The notes below the pieces were generated by a model that worked only from the letters and a program-made list of their open reading frames with translations, had not been told where the DNA came from and made no database searches. A program made the translations under genes and the position numbers. A stretch of 64,000 nucleotides of DNA from Talinum fruticosum (Eukaryota; Streptophyta; Magnoliopsida; Caryophyllales; Talinaceae), in NCBI GenBank assembly GCA_021018815.1, contig JAITYX010000078.1, positions 1,674,001 to 1,738,000 on the forward strand. Direction: 5' to 3'. Within the stretch, counting starts at the first letter, position 1, and each line of letters begins with the position of its first letter. This document shows positions 1 through 10,590 of this stretch, one piece after another.

Positions 1-595
1 AATGAAAGCAAAGCATAATCTAATGGCCATTAGAGGCCTTACATGATCAAGGGATGGGATTACACTAATCAAAGAGAATAATCCAAAATGATGCTTCCAC
101 TAAGAGGGAACATGTGGACACTATTCATGGTGCAATTCGGCCAAGTATTAGATTTTCTCTCCTCCAAATTTCACTTTGATTGACTCTAGATTTTGATTCC
201 CTCCACCAAATCAAATGATTTCAAATTCCCTAGAATGTTCCATAAGTCAGCCATGCACCCATGCAGCTAGGCTTCTCAATTGACCCTCCGAGCATATACC
301 TTTTGACCCTCAAAGTCGGACACACGTAAACGCTCCAACACTCGGTCGTTTTGCTTGTTTTGCTATTTCTAGCCTCCTCCATTGTTATTTTTTATTCTAC
401 TCGTAGGGGCCATTTATTAGTATCAACATGGTCTTGATAAAGGGAGTTTTACGGCTCTCCTAACCCATTGCCAACTTGCACAACTCGAACCAGAATGAGC
501 GATTTAAAAGCCCAAAGTTGATCCCTACTCAAATATAGCTCTCCTTGTATTTTAGCTAGCAAGCTTTAACCCTAAGTAGCTTGGTTAGTAGAAAG
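1..595. other. Unassigned AT-rich sequence
   Basis: I recognise no coding sequence, RNA gene or complete repeat here. The stretch ends where similarity to the gypsy LTR family (elements B and C) begins, near the words 'ataaatcccctttta' and 'attcagcaaaa'. It may be a diverged LTR end or the flank of the truncated element that follows. Confidence 0.4.
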
Positions 596-1162
596 GTCTC
601 GCTCAATTATAAATCCCCTTTTACATTCAAAGGCTGTGATATATTCAGCAAAACAAAGGACAAAAACAAGGACAAAAAGGTAGCCTAATTACACTAGAAA
701 AAGGACAACGAGAAAAGAGGGGGACCACGGAATCAACCTCATGAATAGTATAGTTCCGAGTGTAGTGATAGCTGTAGTCGTTATCACCACTTTCTTTCTT
801 CATTCTAATCCTTGAAAGTTTCCCCTTCTAGCTCTACTAATAAAGCCCCGATGATGCCCAAGTAGACTTGAGTGTGGTTGCAAAACTAGTGTGAGCTCAT
901 AAAGTGACAACTCGGAATGATTAACTTAGACATGTTATCTCCAAATATCCGCAAACTTGTTTGGCCTCTTACTCGTTGTCCGATGAGAAAAACAAGTAAT
1001 TATGAGTGCTGCCCAAACTCCCTTGTTGCGTGTGTAATGAGTGAAGACCCAGTAGTGTATTCTAAGGGCTCGGTAGTGGATTTTGAGGGTTCGGAATTAT
1101 CAAGCAACGCTAATTGGTTCTCATTATCATTCAAAGTTTGGCTTGGGGTGTTCTCCCCATCA
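596..1162 (-). repeat. Partial LTR of a Ty3/gypsy element (B/C family)
   Basis: The sequence runs parallel to the second half of the LTRs at 23327-24315, 33166-34207 and 38658-39729. It shares the block around 'gtgatatattcagcaaaa', the '...ccaaactccctt' block and the terminal 'ccccatca'. It is followed immediately by the tail of a gypsy pol gene on the minus strand, which fixes it as the 3' LTR of a minus-strand element. The distal half of the LTR is missing. Confidence 0.7.
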
Positions 1163-1225
1163 TCCTCCCCACCTTAAAAACAATTTTCCCTCAAATTCTC
1201 ATGTGAATTACCTTCTAAGTAAGGA

Positions 1226-1551
1226 GATAAATCAACAACATTGAAGTTAGCTAAGACTAATTAGTCTCCGGGCAAGTTCACCTTATAAGCATTATCATTA
1301 ATTCTTTCAAGCACCTCAAAAGGACCATCCGCCCTTGGCATGAGCTTAGACTTACATTAAGAAGGAAAACGCTCCTTCCTCGGGTGGATCCAAATGAGAT
1401 CACCTGGTTGAAAAACCACCTTCCTATGGTTTTTATTGGCACTAACCTTGAAGGTCAAATTAGCTTGCTCAATCCTCCCTTTCACCTTCTCGTGTAACTC
1501 CCGAATTTGAGCGACTCTTTTCAATGCATCGAGCATAAGGCTTCCCATCAA
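1226..1551 (-). pseudogene. Ty3/gypsy integrase C-terminal fragment
   Basis: The minus-strand translation contains [19 protein letters not shown], then a [20 protein letters not shown] block and an [10 protein letters not shown] block. These are the C-terminal (GPY/F-type) region of plant Ty3/gypsy integrases and match elements B and C in this window. In-frame stops separate the blocks, and the fragment stops abruptly where AT-rich DNA begins at about 1557. It is a dead remnant, and the catalytic core is absent. Confidence 0.8.
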
Positions 1552-1557
1552 ATATTT

Positions 1558-2155
1558 ATCATAAATAAAATAATTTTAGTTTTTTTATCTATGAAAAAAA
1601 TTTAAAACTTAATTATATGGTAGAAGAGATTAAAAAAAGCTCAAATATAAATTTAGAGTTTAAAATTTTGTTATATCTTCACTTCGATAAACATTTATTA
1701 CCACTAGAATAATCCAATTGATTCTTTTGCCAGAAAAAAAAATTTAAAATTAGGAAATATGATATAAAAGATTAAAAAAATCTCAAATATGATTTTTAAT
1801 TTAAAATATTTTCGTGTGGATAACATTTATCTTTATTACTATATTTATTGTTATTAGAATAATATAGTTTATATTTGCAATAAAATTTGATTATTTGATA
1901 GAAAATATTTTTAAAAGCTCAAAACTAAATATGTAACTCAAATTTTTATTTAGATAGCATTTATCTCCATTACAATAATTTAATTACTAACTTTTGTCAT
2001 TGAAATAATCCATTACCATTGTGATTACATTACACTTTTTATATAACCAAACATGGTAATGTAATTGTTGTCCCATTATATTGCATATCTAATTACATTA
2101 CATAATTGATTATATTACACCCCTATTACATTACATCCAACCAAACGCCACATAA
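1558..2155. mobile_element. AT-rich MITE-like insertion
   Basis: About 600 bases of very AT-rich DNA without coding capacity separate two parts of the same minus-strand gypsy pol (integrase tail at 1226-1551, RT piece at 2156-2230). The right end carries 'taatgtaat'-type repeats and finishes in 'caaccaaacgccac', a common end of plant MITEs (GTGGCGTTTGGTTG on the other strand). I do not see a matching inverted terminus on the left, so the left boundary and the class are inferred. Confidence 0.45.
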
Positions 2156-2230
2156 GAATCATGTAACTCATCCAAGATATCCTCAAGTCATGGTATAGGA
2201 TGCCTATACTTGATAGTGATCTTGTTAGTA
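2156..2230 (-). pseudogene. Ty3/gypsy RT fragment
   Basis: This short minus-strand piece is homologous to the RT region of elements B and C (compare 26580-26650 and 36465-36540). It covers the [12 protein letters not shown] segment and is cut off at 2230, exactly where an LTR of another gypsy family begins. The same cut-off recurs near 4624. Confidence 0.7.
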
Positions 2231-2232
2231 AC

Positions 2233-2577
2233 TGATTGAGGGAGGCTAGGGAAGGTCAAGGCCCGAAAAGGGAGGTATGCTATCAAAAAACGTCAAGTTA
2301 ATTCAGCGCATGCAAAGCCGAATGCTGCCCGTTTTGGCGTTTGCTCGGTTTAATTCCAAGCTAAATATCTCGAGTTTGAGATGGGATGGGGATCCCAAAT
2401 TTTATGAAGACCTACCTTTATGAGTCCTCTTATGAGGTGTAATCTTGTTTAGTTTAGTAAAATTCGAAGATAATAAGTTTTGTGCCATTTTGTCAAAGTC
2501 TCGTAGTTCTGGTCATCTAGTTGACCTTTGTCAACTAAACCAAACGTATCTTTCTTATCTCTCGGGTCAAAATTGCC
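2233..2577 (+). repeat. Truncated LTR, copy 1 of a Ty3/gypsy family
   Basis: This copy aligns over about 345 bases with the copies starting at 3409 and 4626. Shared blocks are 'gggaaggtcaagg', 'gagtttgagatggga', 'atgagtcc', 'gccattttgtcaaa' and 'gttgacctttgt'. The start TGAT fits an LTR terminus. Similarity is lost after 'gggtcaaaattg' near 2577, so the distal part is missing. Confidence 0.7.
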
Positions 2578-3183
2578 TATTGAGGAGCTAGTAGCCAAGG
2601 TTCTAAAGAGTGAGGGATTGAGTTCATGTGTTGTTTGGAGCTTACTTGTGCCCAAGGTGAAGGAACATATGTGAGAGTATATGGAAAGCCAAGACAAGAG
2701 GGGTGAATCCCTAGGAGTTTCCCATTTCTTGGCTAAGCACCAACCCAAAATCTACTTCAAGGGACAGCCATGTTGTCAAAAGGGTGTGTCTTGCCCTTTC
2801 CTTTGAAGGGTTGTGCTTGTGGATTTGAGTATTTCAAGTCCTTGTGTGTAATTGAACATGAAGTTGGAGTTTTGTGCCAAGAATGTGAGGAACAGCCCAA
2901 GGGGAGAGTCATGTGGCGAAGGGAGTACCATCTTGGTGTTCCTCGGCTATGCATGACACAACAAGGAGTAATGGAATTATCCACCCAAGTATTACTTGAA
3001 GGATGCTTGATGGGGCATGTAGAAGACCAAACAAACTTGTGCTTGATCAAAGCACATCTCTACTAGTCCAACATAAGAGAGGAAATACAATCGCTACCAA
3101 GAAGCATGCTACATACTTGCATTACTAATGATCATCCCTTACCTTACATCATTTGCATTCCCATGCTAATTCTACCCAGTCAT
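2578..3183 (+). other. Unassigned interior of a plus-strand gypsy remnant
   Basis: The plus strand holds a 98-codon open frame (2770-3066) containing a Cys-rich stretch (C-G-C-A-C-G... CQEC). I do not recognise it. It lies directly upstream of a degenerate plus-strand integrase segment and may be decayed gag/pol. No function is claimed. Confidence 0.3.
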
Positions 3184-3408
3184 GGGAAGGTGTGATCCTA
3201 GACCTTGTTCCAAAGCTACCAAGGACACAATGGGGACATAAGTCAAGTCATCCTCGCATCCAAAATCCAATGACGCCATCCACATGCCCGAGAAAAGCTT
3301 CAAGAGGAATGCGCTACAATTGGGAAACATGATATCCGGCCACTCCTCTACTTTGAAGGAAGAACCCCACGAGAATTTGAGGGCAAATTCTCAATCACCT
3401 TGAGAGAA
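3184..3408 (+). pseudogene. Ty3/gypsy integrase fragment and pol tail
   Basis: Plus-strand translation near 3184-3240 gives WEGVILDLVPKLPRTQWG, the segment before the second catalytic Asp of gypsy integrases (family form W-D-V-S-DF-LGLPRT). At 3355-3408 it gives an ENLRANS block, the typical C-terminus of this pol type, immediately before an LTR start. The catalytic core between the two blocks is deleted. The element ran on the plus strand, opposite to elements B and C. Confidence 0.65.
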
Positions 3409-4560
3409 TGATGGAGGGGAGGCCAGGGAAGGTCAAGGTCAAGAAAAGGAAGATATGCTAGCCAAAGACGTCACGTTAATTCGGACCATGCAAGGCCAAA
3501 ATGCTGCCCAATTTTAGTGTTTGCTAACTCCAATTCCAAGCTACATATATCGAGTTTGAGATGGGAAGGGGATCCAAAATTTTGTGAGGAACTACCTTGA
3601 TGAGTCCACTTATGAGGGATAATCTTGGTTAGTTTAGTAAAATTCAGTGATAATATGTTTTGGGCCATTTTGTCAAACTCTGCAGTTGTGGTCACGCAGT
3701 TGACCTTTGTTAACTAAAAACCAAGCATATCTCTCTCATCTCCGGGTCAAAATTGGCGAACTATATATGCATGAAAAGCTTACTTCTTAATCTTCCAAGC
3801 ATACTTTTGGATCTCAATTTGGAGCTTTACCCAAAAAGTTATAAACATCACAAGTAGACCGAAGTGGTATCGGCTCCACTGAAAGCGACTCGCACAAGTT
3901 GCTTTCAACCATTTGTATTTGCTCATTTTTATGCCTTTTTCTTTATCCTTTTTGCTTTTGAAGTTGTTTAGCTGAATGTATTAAAAACCCTTACATGTTG
4001 ATCTTGTTATTTGGGATGGTGGATATGGTAGTTTAGCCCTAAGTTTGTAAGGCACTATATATACTAAGTGCCATGACTTGTAAAAATCGGTTGTGTTTAT
4101 AAAGTTAAGCTTGGCTCCTTACCTACAACTCTTGATTTCTTGCGTATCTTAATTGTTGCCCAATTAAGTGGTGATCAAGGAAACTAATTAGGCATTAATG
4201 GTGGTGTTTCTTACCCCTTAGTGTTTCATTAGAGGCCCTAAAGTTTGGCTAGGTGGTGTTTCTTATCCTAGTCTAACTTTTGTTTATGTTCATGCGGTAA
4301 CAACCCCCCGAATCATGCTTGTTTTCTTATGCATTTTTTACCTCTTTGTCCCTAGTGTGTCTAGTTGTATTTCCGCAATTTTCACCTCAATCCAAGCTCC
4401 CATCTGTTTCCCCCACCCCAAAAAGTGTGTAAGTTTTGTGATCCGTATGCCTAGGGGTGCTAGTTAGCCTTCATTGTAGGTGCTCGAGCTCCTAGATGAA
4501 CCTCTACTTTTCCCCTCATCTTTCCCTAGATCTTAAGAACCTCCCTCCAAAAATCAAACC
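3409..4560 (+). repeat. LTR copy 2 of the same Ty3/gypsy family
   Basis: It starts with TGATGGAGGGG directly after a purine-rich run (ccttgagagaa) and the pol tail, so this is a 3' LTR on the plus strand. It aligns with 2233-2577 and with 4626-5000 through 'aaagcttacttc'. A TATA-like 'actatatatgc' lies near 3762. The distal end is a guess: I see no clear terminal CA with a target duplication. Confidence 0.55.
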
Positions 4561-4625
4561 CAAACTCTACCCTAGATAACTGAAACTACTTAGGCCTATA
4601 CTTGATAGTGATCTTGTTAATAACT

Positions 4626-5000
4626 CGATGGAGGGAGGCGAGGGAAGGTCAAGGTCCGAAAAAGGAGCTATGTTAGCACAAAACATCACATTAATTCATC
4701 CCATGCAAGGCGAGAATGTTGCTCGGTTTTGGCGTTTGTCGGGTCCAATTCCAAGGTTCATATCTTGCGTTTGAGATGGGATGAGGATCCTAAAATTTCT
4801 AAGGAACTACCTTGATGAGTTCTCTTATGAGGGGTAATCTTGGTTATTTCGATGAAATTCGGAGATAATAAGTTTTAGGCCATTTTGTCAAAGTGTGCCA
4901 TTATGGTTATCCAGTTGACCTTTATCAACCAAACCAAGCGTATCTGTCTTATATCCGGGTCAAAAATGGCAAGCTATATATGCTTGAAAAGCTTACTTCC
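4626..5000 (+). repeat. LTR copy 3, interrupted at 5001
   Basis: It matches copy 2 until 'aaaagcttacttcc', where a G2 LTR begins. Upstream (4585-4623) is the same short gypsy RT piece that precedes copy 1, with the junction at the same base of the RT. The start reads 'ctcgatgg' where copies 1 and 2 have TGAT, another example of the CTG/CG change described in the findings. Confidence 0.65.
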
Positions 5001-5900
5001 TGATGTATAGTGGGAGCGGAAGCAAAGAAGAGGAAAACCGCAAACAAGCTACCCGGCGAGAATGAAGGCCGCGAAGTGCGGTTCGGGAAAAGGGTGAAAG
5101 GAGGGGCAAATGGAGGAGTTTGAAGCTGAAATTTGGTATGGAGCTTCTCAACTGGTTGAAGAAGCTCTGGGATTGTTTTTGGATTTTTGATCGCCGAGAA
5201 CACCTTGATCACGGAACCGAAAGTCGGGGTTCTAGGCCGACTATCCAGGATGGTACTCTGTTTGATCCGAAGGTGGGGGTCGAATACTGCTTGGATGGAG
5301 GCGATTTTAGGGGGAATAGGCACACTCGGAAAGATGGTGGGTGAAATTTGGAGTGAAATGGATGAGCAGTTTGTGAGATATGATTTTTGGAAGTGAAGGG
5401 ATAGAACCGAGGTTATCTCTAGGATACGTAAACACCACCTAGAAATGACCAAGGGGCACCTCTCGCCTTGCCGGATACATAAACACCATCGGTAGGTTCA
5501 AGGACTTAAAGGACACCACCAAGTAGCCAACTTGGATACAGACTTTGAGAATTTAAGGGGCCGAGAAATCCATCTCGTAAAAGAGCAATCCAGCTCACGG
5601 GTTCATATATTCATCAAGTCTTTTTTACATGGCTGAATGCATAAACTATTTATAGGAAATAAAACATGCTGAAAATAAATCCTCAAAATCAACTTCACAA
5701 GCCTCCAAATACAAAGGAAGAACACACCTCATAGTAAATGCACCATTAAATTTTTGGGGTTTTCCTTTTTCCACAACTTTGAATGTCAATTCAAGCTTCA
5801 TCATAAGATAAAATTCACATTCAGCTCTAGTCACCTTAGACAAGCATGCTCTCGGCCAGAATTGAATCAATTATGTGGTATGGGCTTTTGTGACAAAATG
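5001..5900 (-). repeat. G2-family LTR (left copy)
   Basis: It begins TGATGTATAG and ends ...AAATGATCA, followed by 'cccctt', a purine tract when read on the minus strand. It shares its first 300 bases with the G2 LTRs at 6908, 14141 and 17211 (agtgggagcggaagc, gggtgaaaggaggggtaaat and the repeated ggatac-aacaccacc motif). At 900 bp it is shorter than the 1.17-1.26 kb of the others and belongs to a different subfamily from the 6908 copy. The ORF at 5867-6781 runs about 34 bases into it, as pol genes often do into a 3' LTR. Confidence 0.7.
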
Positions 5901-6781
5901 ATCACCCCTTGGCATGTAAAGTACCTCCGGGCTGAAGTGGGGGTATGGGAAATTTTGGGAGGTGAGATTGGTTTATTTTGTGGGAAAAATGGGGTCTGGA
6001 CAGAATGGGGTAAGAGGTGAAATAAGGGCTGGGCAGAATGTGTTTGGGGGTGAAATGGGGCTTCGGTTTTGGCTTTTGGTTTGTGGACTTGGGTTCTTTT
6101 GAGTAGGGTAAAAGTGGGAGGGTCTAAGAATAATTTGTAGGCATTTTTGGGAGAAGTATGAGAGTCTCCATCATGGGCTAATCTCTTGTCAAACAATAAT
6201 GGACATTCCCAAAAAGCAAAACAAATGCTCACAAGCATAGCAACATTCCACTTTTCAATAATGCTCAACTTTACAAAGCCAAAAGAATTCAAGCAAGGAT
6301 GAACAAAGTGGCTTATACCTCCATGAGGCCGTGGGATGTCACATTGAGGAAGGTGTTTTGTGGCTTGAATGTCCAAACTCCCATTGCTAGTAGGCTCTTC
6401 TACCTCACTAGGCAATGAATGAAAGATAACACTTCCATGCTCCTCAACTTCTAAACAATTTTGGCCATAGTCATCAAAGATGGGAAATAGTTCATCATGG
6501 CTCACAATTTGCTCATTTTGAGGTGGGTTAGACAAACCCAATATTTCTTGCTCAACCAAAACTTCACATGAAAAAGGGTCATTGGTTTCTTCCTCATTAG
6601 TAGATAAAGAAGTTTCTTCCAAAACAACTCCATCATTCTCATCAAGCTTAAGAAGCAAATCAACATCATTTGTTGGTTGGAAAACATCTTCCAAGTCACT
6701 CTCAACATACTCCTCAAATTTTGGACTCAAACCAAAGTTGGGCTCAATTTCCTTTTGAGTAGGAAAAAGAGGGGCAGCCAT
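5867..6781 (-). CDS. Intact 304-codon ORF inside a G2 retroelement
   Basis: The minus-strand ATG at 6781 opens MAAPLFPTQKEIEPNFGL and stays open for 304 codons. The N-terminal half is acidic, with many Glu/Asp (EEYVESDLEDVF, NEEETNDPF). The middle contains CPLLFDKRLAHDG, which resembles the segment after the retropepsin domain of gypsy elements (LLGRPW-FDRRVMHDG in elements B and C). The C-terminal third is Pro/His/Thr-rich. It lies between two G2 LTRs and its end overlaps the left one. I infer a remnant polyprotein of a deleted or non-autonomous LTR element. No RT or integrase is present. It is notable as the longest uninterrupted retroelement ORF in the window. The same frame is open further upstream into the adjacent LTR, but that part looks non-coding, so I chose this Met. 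Confidence 0.5.
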   Translation of the reverse strand: MAAPLFPTQKEIEPNFGLSPKFEEYVESDLEDVFQPTNDVDLLLKLDENDGVVLEETSLSTNEEETNDPFSCEVLVEQEILGLSNPPQNEQIVSHDELFPIFDDYGQNCLEVEEHGSVIFHSLPSEVEEPTSNGSLDIQATKHLPQCDIPRPHGGISHFVHPCLNSFGFVKLSIIEKWNVAMLVSICFAFWECPLLFDKRLAHDGDSHTSPKNAYKLFLDPPTFTLLKRTQVHKPKAKTEAPFHPQTHSAQPLFHLLPHSVQTPFFPQNKPISPPKISHTPTSARRYFTCQGVIILSQKPIPHN

Positions 6782-6907
6782 GGGTTTTGGTGAAGGGAGT
6801 GGGGGTTTTGTGAAGGTGGTGAAGGCTGGGTCGGGGTTTTTGTGGAGGAGGGTGGTGGCTCTTTTTGTGGTGGAGTGTGGATTTTTGTGGAGGTGGAGAG
6901 GGCTGGA

Positions 6908-8160
6908 TGATGTATAGTGAGGCGGAAGCAAAACAAAACGGAAACGTGTGCGGCTGGGCGAGAATAGGGTCAGCTTGCGCAGTCTTGGGAGATCGGGTGA
7001 AAGGAAGGGTAAATGTGCTTGGTTTGGGCTGAAATTCGGTGGGGAGTGAGGTAATAGGTAAAGGAAGGTTGTAACCAAATTTCGTAATTTTTGGATAAGG
7101 GGAACTCACTTATCTACTAGCCAGAAGTTGATGTAACCGGCTGGATGAACAAATTGACACCCTTTGTTTGGTTTTGATGTGGAGGACGGAAAGTTCTTGG
7201 ATGCGGCTGAAATTTGGAGGAATGGGAGTAGACTGACTGAAAGGAAGGTGGTTAAAATTTGGATTGAAATGGCTAAGAGATTTGTGATTTATGGAGCGGT
7301 GAAGTGAGGGATAGTACCAAGGCTCGGGCTCGGATACAGCAACACCACCGAGGGAACCAAGGGGCGCTCTCAAGTGATCCGGATACAGAAACACCATCGG
7401 GACTTAAGAGACTCAAAGGACACCACCGTGATGCCAAGCACGGATACAGCTTTGAGGATTCAAAAGCGAGCAATCCAGCTCAAGAGCATAAACTCATATA
7501 TATTCATCAAAAGGTGTCATTACATGGAGTATATGAGCTGAATATATAATGCCTCATGTTGGCATTTTACAAAACCAAAAACTAAGCTGAAAATAATGCA
7601 AAATTGAAAATAATACTAATTAGATTCTTTCCCCTCCTCCAAGCTAAGCTAGAGTGAATTCTAGCCAAGTATTACAAAATTGGGAACATGTGGCCATGGC
7701 TTGTTTTCCCCTTCTCCAAGCTCCTTGATTCTTGATGCTTCTAGAATGCCTTGTCACCCTCTTCTCTTGTTGCTTAATATCCCGCTAGGGTCTCCTCATA
7801 TGTAAATATGGACCGACCATCTTTAAGCATCATCTTATTTATGTACTCTAAGCATAACATGGCAATATTCCACGGTTTGACTTGACCGAGCACACTTGCT
7901 TCACCTTGGAGGTTTTTGGTAGCTAACTTCAACTATCTTTCTTGGCTAATTTGGTAACCAATTATTTATGAACAAAACCTTGAAACTCACTGTTTTGGAC
8001 TTGTCACCCTCCAGGGTCCATTAGCACTATTCGGTTGAGTTGCAAGCTTTTCCCCTTAATCATGAAGTAATCAAGTATCTTCGGCTGACCCTTAGGCATA
8101 CATAGCTTCTTGACATGAACATCTTTGAGCCCAAATTGCAAGGCTTTCCACTCTCCATCA
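6908..8160 (-). repeat. G2-family LTR (right copy)
   Basis: It starts TGATGTATAG and ends CTCTCCATCA, with matching 5-bp inverted ends (TGATG/CATCA). It is close to the solo LTR at 17211-18471 over its full length. To its right, 8161-8240 looks like gypsy interior (purine tract, then a pol tail), so this LTR has interior-like sequence on both sides. That fits an LTR-interior-LTR-interior chain created by recombination. I see no convincing primer-binding site on its left side. Confidence 0.75.
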
Positions 8161-8240
8161 TTCTCCCTTGTAGGAGAGAATTTGTCCTCAAATTCGCACA
8201 AGTAACATGCTCCGGTGTGAAAAAATTTGATCATATTGGA
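8161..8240 (-). pseudogene. Gypsy pol tail and purine tract fragment
   Basis: Minus-strand translation across 8215-8140 reads EFEDKFSPTRENDGEW, which resembles the acidic end of gypsy pol genes running into the 3' LTR. The purine tract 'aagggagaa' precedes the LTR start. It is truncated near 8240. Up to 8440 I see nothing else I can name. Confidence 0.45.
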
Positions 8241-8439
8241 GCTTATGTTGGGAACAAGAATGGAATGTCCTTCTATGCCTAGGCAGCTGGTTAGTTGCTG
8301 GACAAGCTAAGGCCATTTAGCCAGCTCGGATGCTCTTCGAGTGTGCTCTTGGCGTAGGGGCTGCCTTGGTCATCAACTAAGTTTTCATGAGGCACATAGT
8401 CAAAGACTGTCCCGGAAGGAAGAGAGACGAGAAAGAAGA

Positions 8440-9240
8440 AAAAGTTTATGATGGCCACTTGGAGTGATGAAGACTCATCGGAAGATGATGAGGACTCGGA
8501 TGATTCAAAATGTCCGATGGCACTCTCGGACTCGGAAGCCGAATCGAGTCGGACTCGGATCACTCGGACAATGAGGAAACAAATCCTCGGGAGGTAATCG
8601 AATACTTCCTCAAATTCTCCAAAGTTGATTTAGCCAAATATATTTTTACTTTGGAAGAAAAGTCCAATTTTGATTCTTCTCGGTTTAAAGAACAACTTGA
8701 GTCCATTACTTCGAGAGCATCTCTTTGAAAAATGAATTGAAAAAGCCGAGACTTACTCTAAGAGAACTCAAGACTAGTGCTCAATCTAATGAGGCCGAGT
8801 CCGAGTTACTCAAAAGAGAAAATGAGCATCCGAAGCAAGAGCTCAATAAGTCTCAATAACTTATTTTAAAATTTACTCAAGGTCAAAAAAATCTTGATAT
8901 GCTCTTAGGGTCTCAATGTGTCTCCTTCAAAAAGAAGGACTTGGTTTTAACAAAAAGGAGGAATCCAATTCCTACTCGGAACTTTTCAAAAGGATTCCGG
9001 AACTGTGAAGTTCAAGAAGGCTGAGCATGGTCCCATTCATAAGAATGAAAGGAGGACTGAGCCTAGACCAGACTACAGGAGAAACCCCTCTCCACCGGTT
9101 TATAAAAGAAAAGCTTTTCAAAAGAAAGAGACACGAGACTCGGTTCTCTAAAAGAAAGACTCAGAATCGGACCGAACCCAAAGTTATTCAAATCTGGGTT
9201 CCTAAGAGTCTACTTCCTCGAAAAGGACCACGGTAAAGGG
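8440..9240 (+). pseudogene. Ty1/copia gag C-terminal remnant
   Basis: Plus-strand frames give MMATWSDEDSSEDDED followed by a Ser/Asp/Glu repeat and, in another frame, an EEKSNFDSSRFKEQLES coiled-coil-like stretch. 'KAL-ATW-D-DSS' followed by acidic sequence is typical of gag in plant SIRE/Maximus copia elements. The N-terminal half and 5' LTR are missing. Single-base gains and losses break the frame several times. At least one lies where TCTGAG-like sequence is expected and TCGAG is found. From 8410 to 9002 there is no CAG or CTG. No CCHC knuckle was found. Confidence 0.65.
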
Positions 9241-9290
9241 AGTTACTTGGGTTTGTTAGAGGAAGTGAGAAAGGTTAGTTTGTTTCTAAC

Positions 9291-10590
9291 TTGCGGTTGG
9301 CTCGGAAAAGAACAAAAGGGCATTGGTACCTGGACGGTGGATGCTCATGTCACATGTCGGGAAATCCAAGACTCTTTTACGAGTTAGAAGATTACAAGGG
9401 AGGAAAAGTCACGTTTGGAGATGACAGCAAAGGCAAGATAATTGGGATAGACAAGATTGGAAAAGGAAGCAATCCGGTCAGCCCAGTATACCTTGTCAAA
9501 GGGTTAAAATACAATCTGCTCAGCATCTCCCAACTGTGTGATAAAGGTCAAGAGGTAAGATTCACCTGGACCAATTGCTATATCTCTTATGAAGCTACCA
9601 AGGAGATCAAGCTCTCGGGTAAGAGATCGGGTAACACCTATACTATTCCTCTTTCGACCCGAGTTAAAATTTATCTTCTTTAAAAGCATCTCTTCATGAT
9701 GACTCATGGACATGGCATGATAGACTAGGTCATGTTAGCATGCACACCATTAAGAAACTTGCATCTCATGGTTTAGTTAGAGGTTTGCCTAATCGTGCAT
9801 TTAAGAAAGATAAAATCGTGAAGCATGCACAAAGGGAAACAAGTCGGATCATCCTTCAAATCTCTGAAAACTGTTTCAACATCTAAGGTGCTTGAAATGT
9901 TGCATATGGATTTATGTGGTGAAATCCCTATCAAGAGTCTCGGAGGTAAATCATATGCGCTTGTTATTGTTGATGACTACTCACGATTTACTTGGGTGTG
10001 TTTTCTTAAGCCCAAAAATGAAGCATTCAAAGAGTTCAGCAAGCTCTATAGGAAAATCCAAGTTGAGTCTCGGAATCGGATTCGGAGAATTTGAAATGAC
10101 CATGGAAGGGAGTTCGACTACTCGGAATTTGCAGAGTTCTATGACAAGAATGGCATCTCTCACAACTTCTCAGCACCAAGAACTCCTCAACAAATTAGAG
10201 TGCTTGGAGAGGAAGAACCAAACTCTTGAAGAAATAGCTAGGACAATGATGATTAAACATAATCTACCCTACATGTTTCGGGCTGAGGCGATCAATAAAG
10301 CAAACTACACGTTAAACAGATGCCTCATCGGACCCATCCTGAAGAAAACTCCATACGAGCTCTAAAAAGGGAAAACCCCAACATTTCATACTTCAAACCC
10401 TTTGGATGTAAGTGCTTCATTCACAACAATGGTAAGGATCACTGACCAAGTTTGATGCTCGGTCGAGATGAAGGTATTTTTTTGGTTATTCATCTCATAG
10501 CAAAGCATATCGTATTTTCAATAAAAGAACTAACAAAGTGAAAGAAAGCATCCACGTTGTGTTTGATAAGATTGAACAGGAAAAACCAAG
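9291..10590 (+). pseudogene. Ty1/copia protease and integrase
   Basis: The protease region reads GHWYLDGGCSCHMSGN. The family motif is D-S/T-G, here D-G-G with Asp at 9333-9335. It continues with VKGLKYNLLSISQLCD. The GAG-pre-integrase domain follows at 9704 (SWTWHDRLGHVSMHTI, then LVRGLP). The integrase core starts near 9890 (LEMLHMDLCGEIP, VIVDDYSRFTWV, NDHGREFDYSEF, with the later Glu region near KNQTLEEIARTM), and the C-terminal part runs to about 10590. The lineage is SIRE/Maximus by motif pattern. Frameshifts and stops make it non-functional as read; some sit at sites where CAG is expected. Confidence 0.85.

Noticed and set aside
7110..7473. Minus-strand ORFs inside the G2 LTR, with a counterpart at 17428-17787
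   Set aside because: They lie wholly within LTR sequence and differ between LTR copies. They arise from the repeated ggatac-caccacc motif.
5001..8160. One complete G2 element with two matching LTRs
   Set aside because: The two LTRs belong to different subfamilies (900 versus 1253 bp, divergent second halves) and the right one has interior-like sequence on both sides, so a simple single insertion does not fit.
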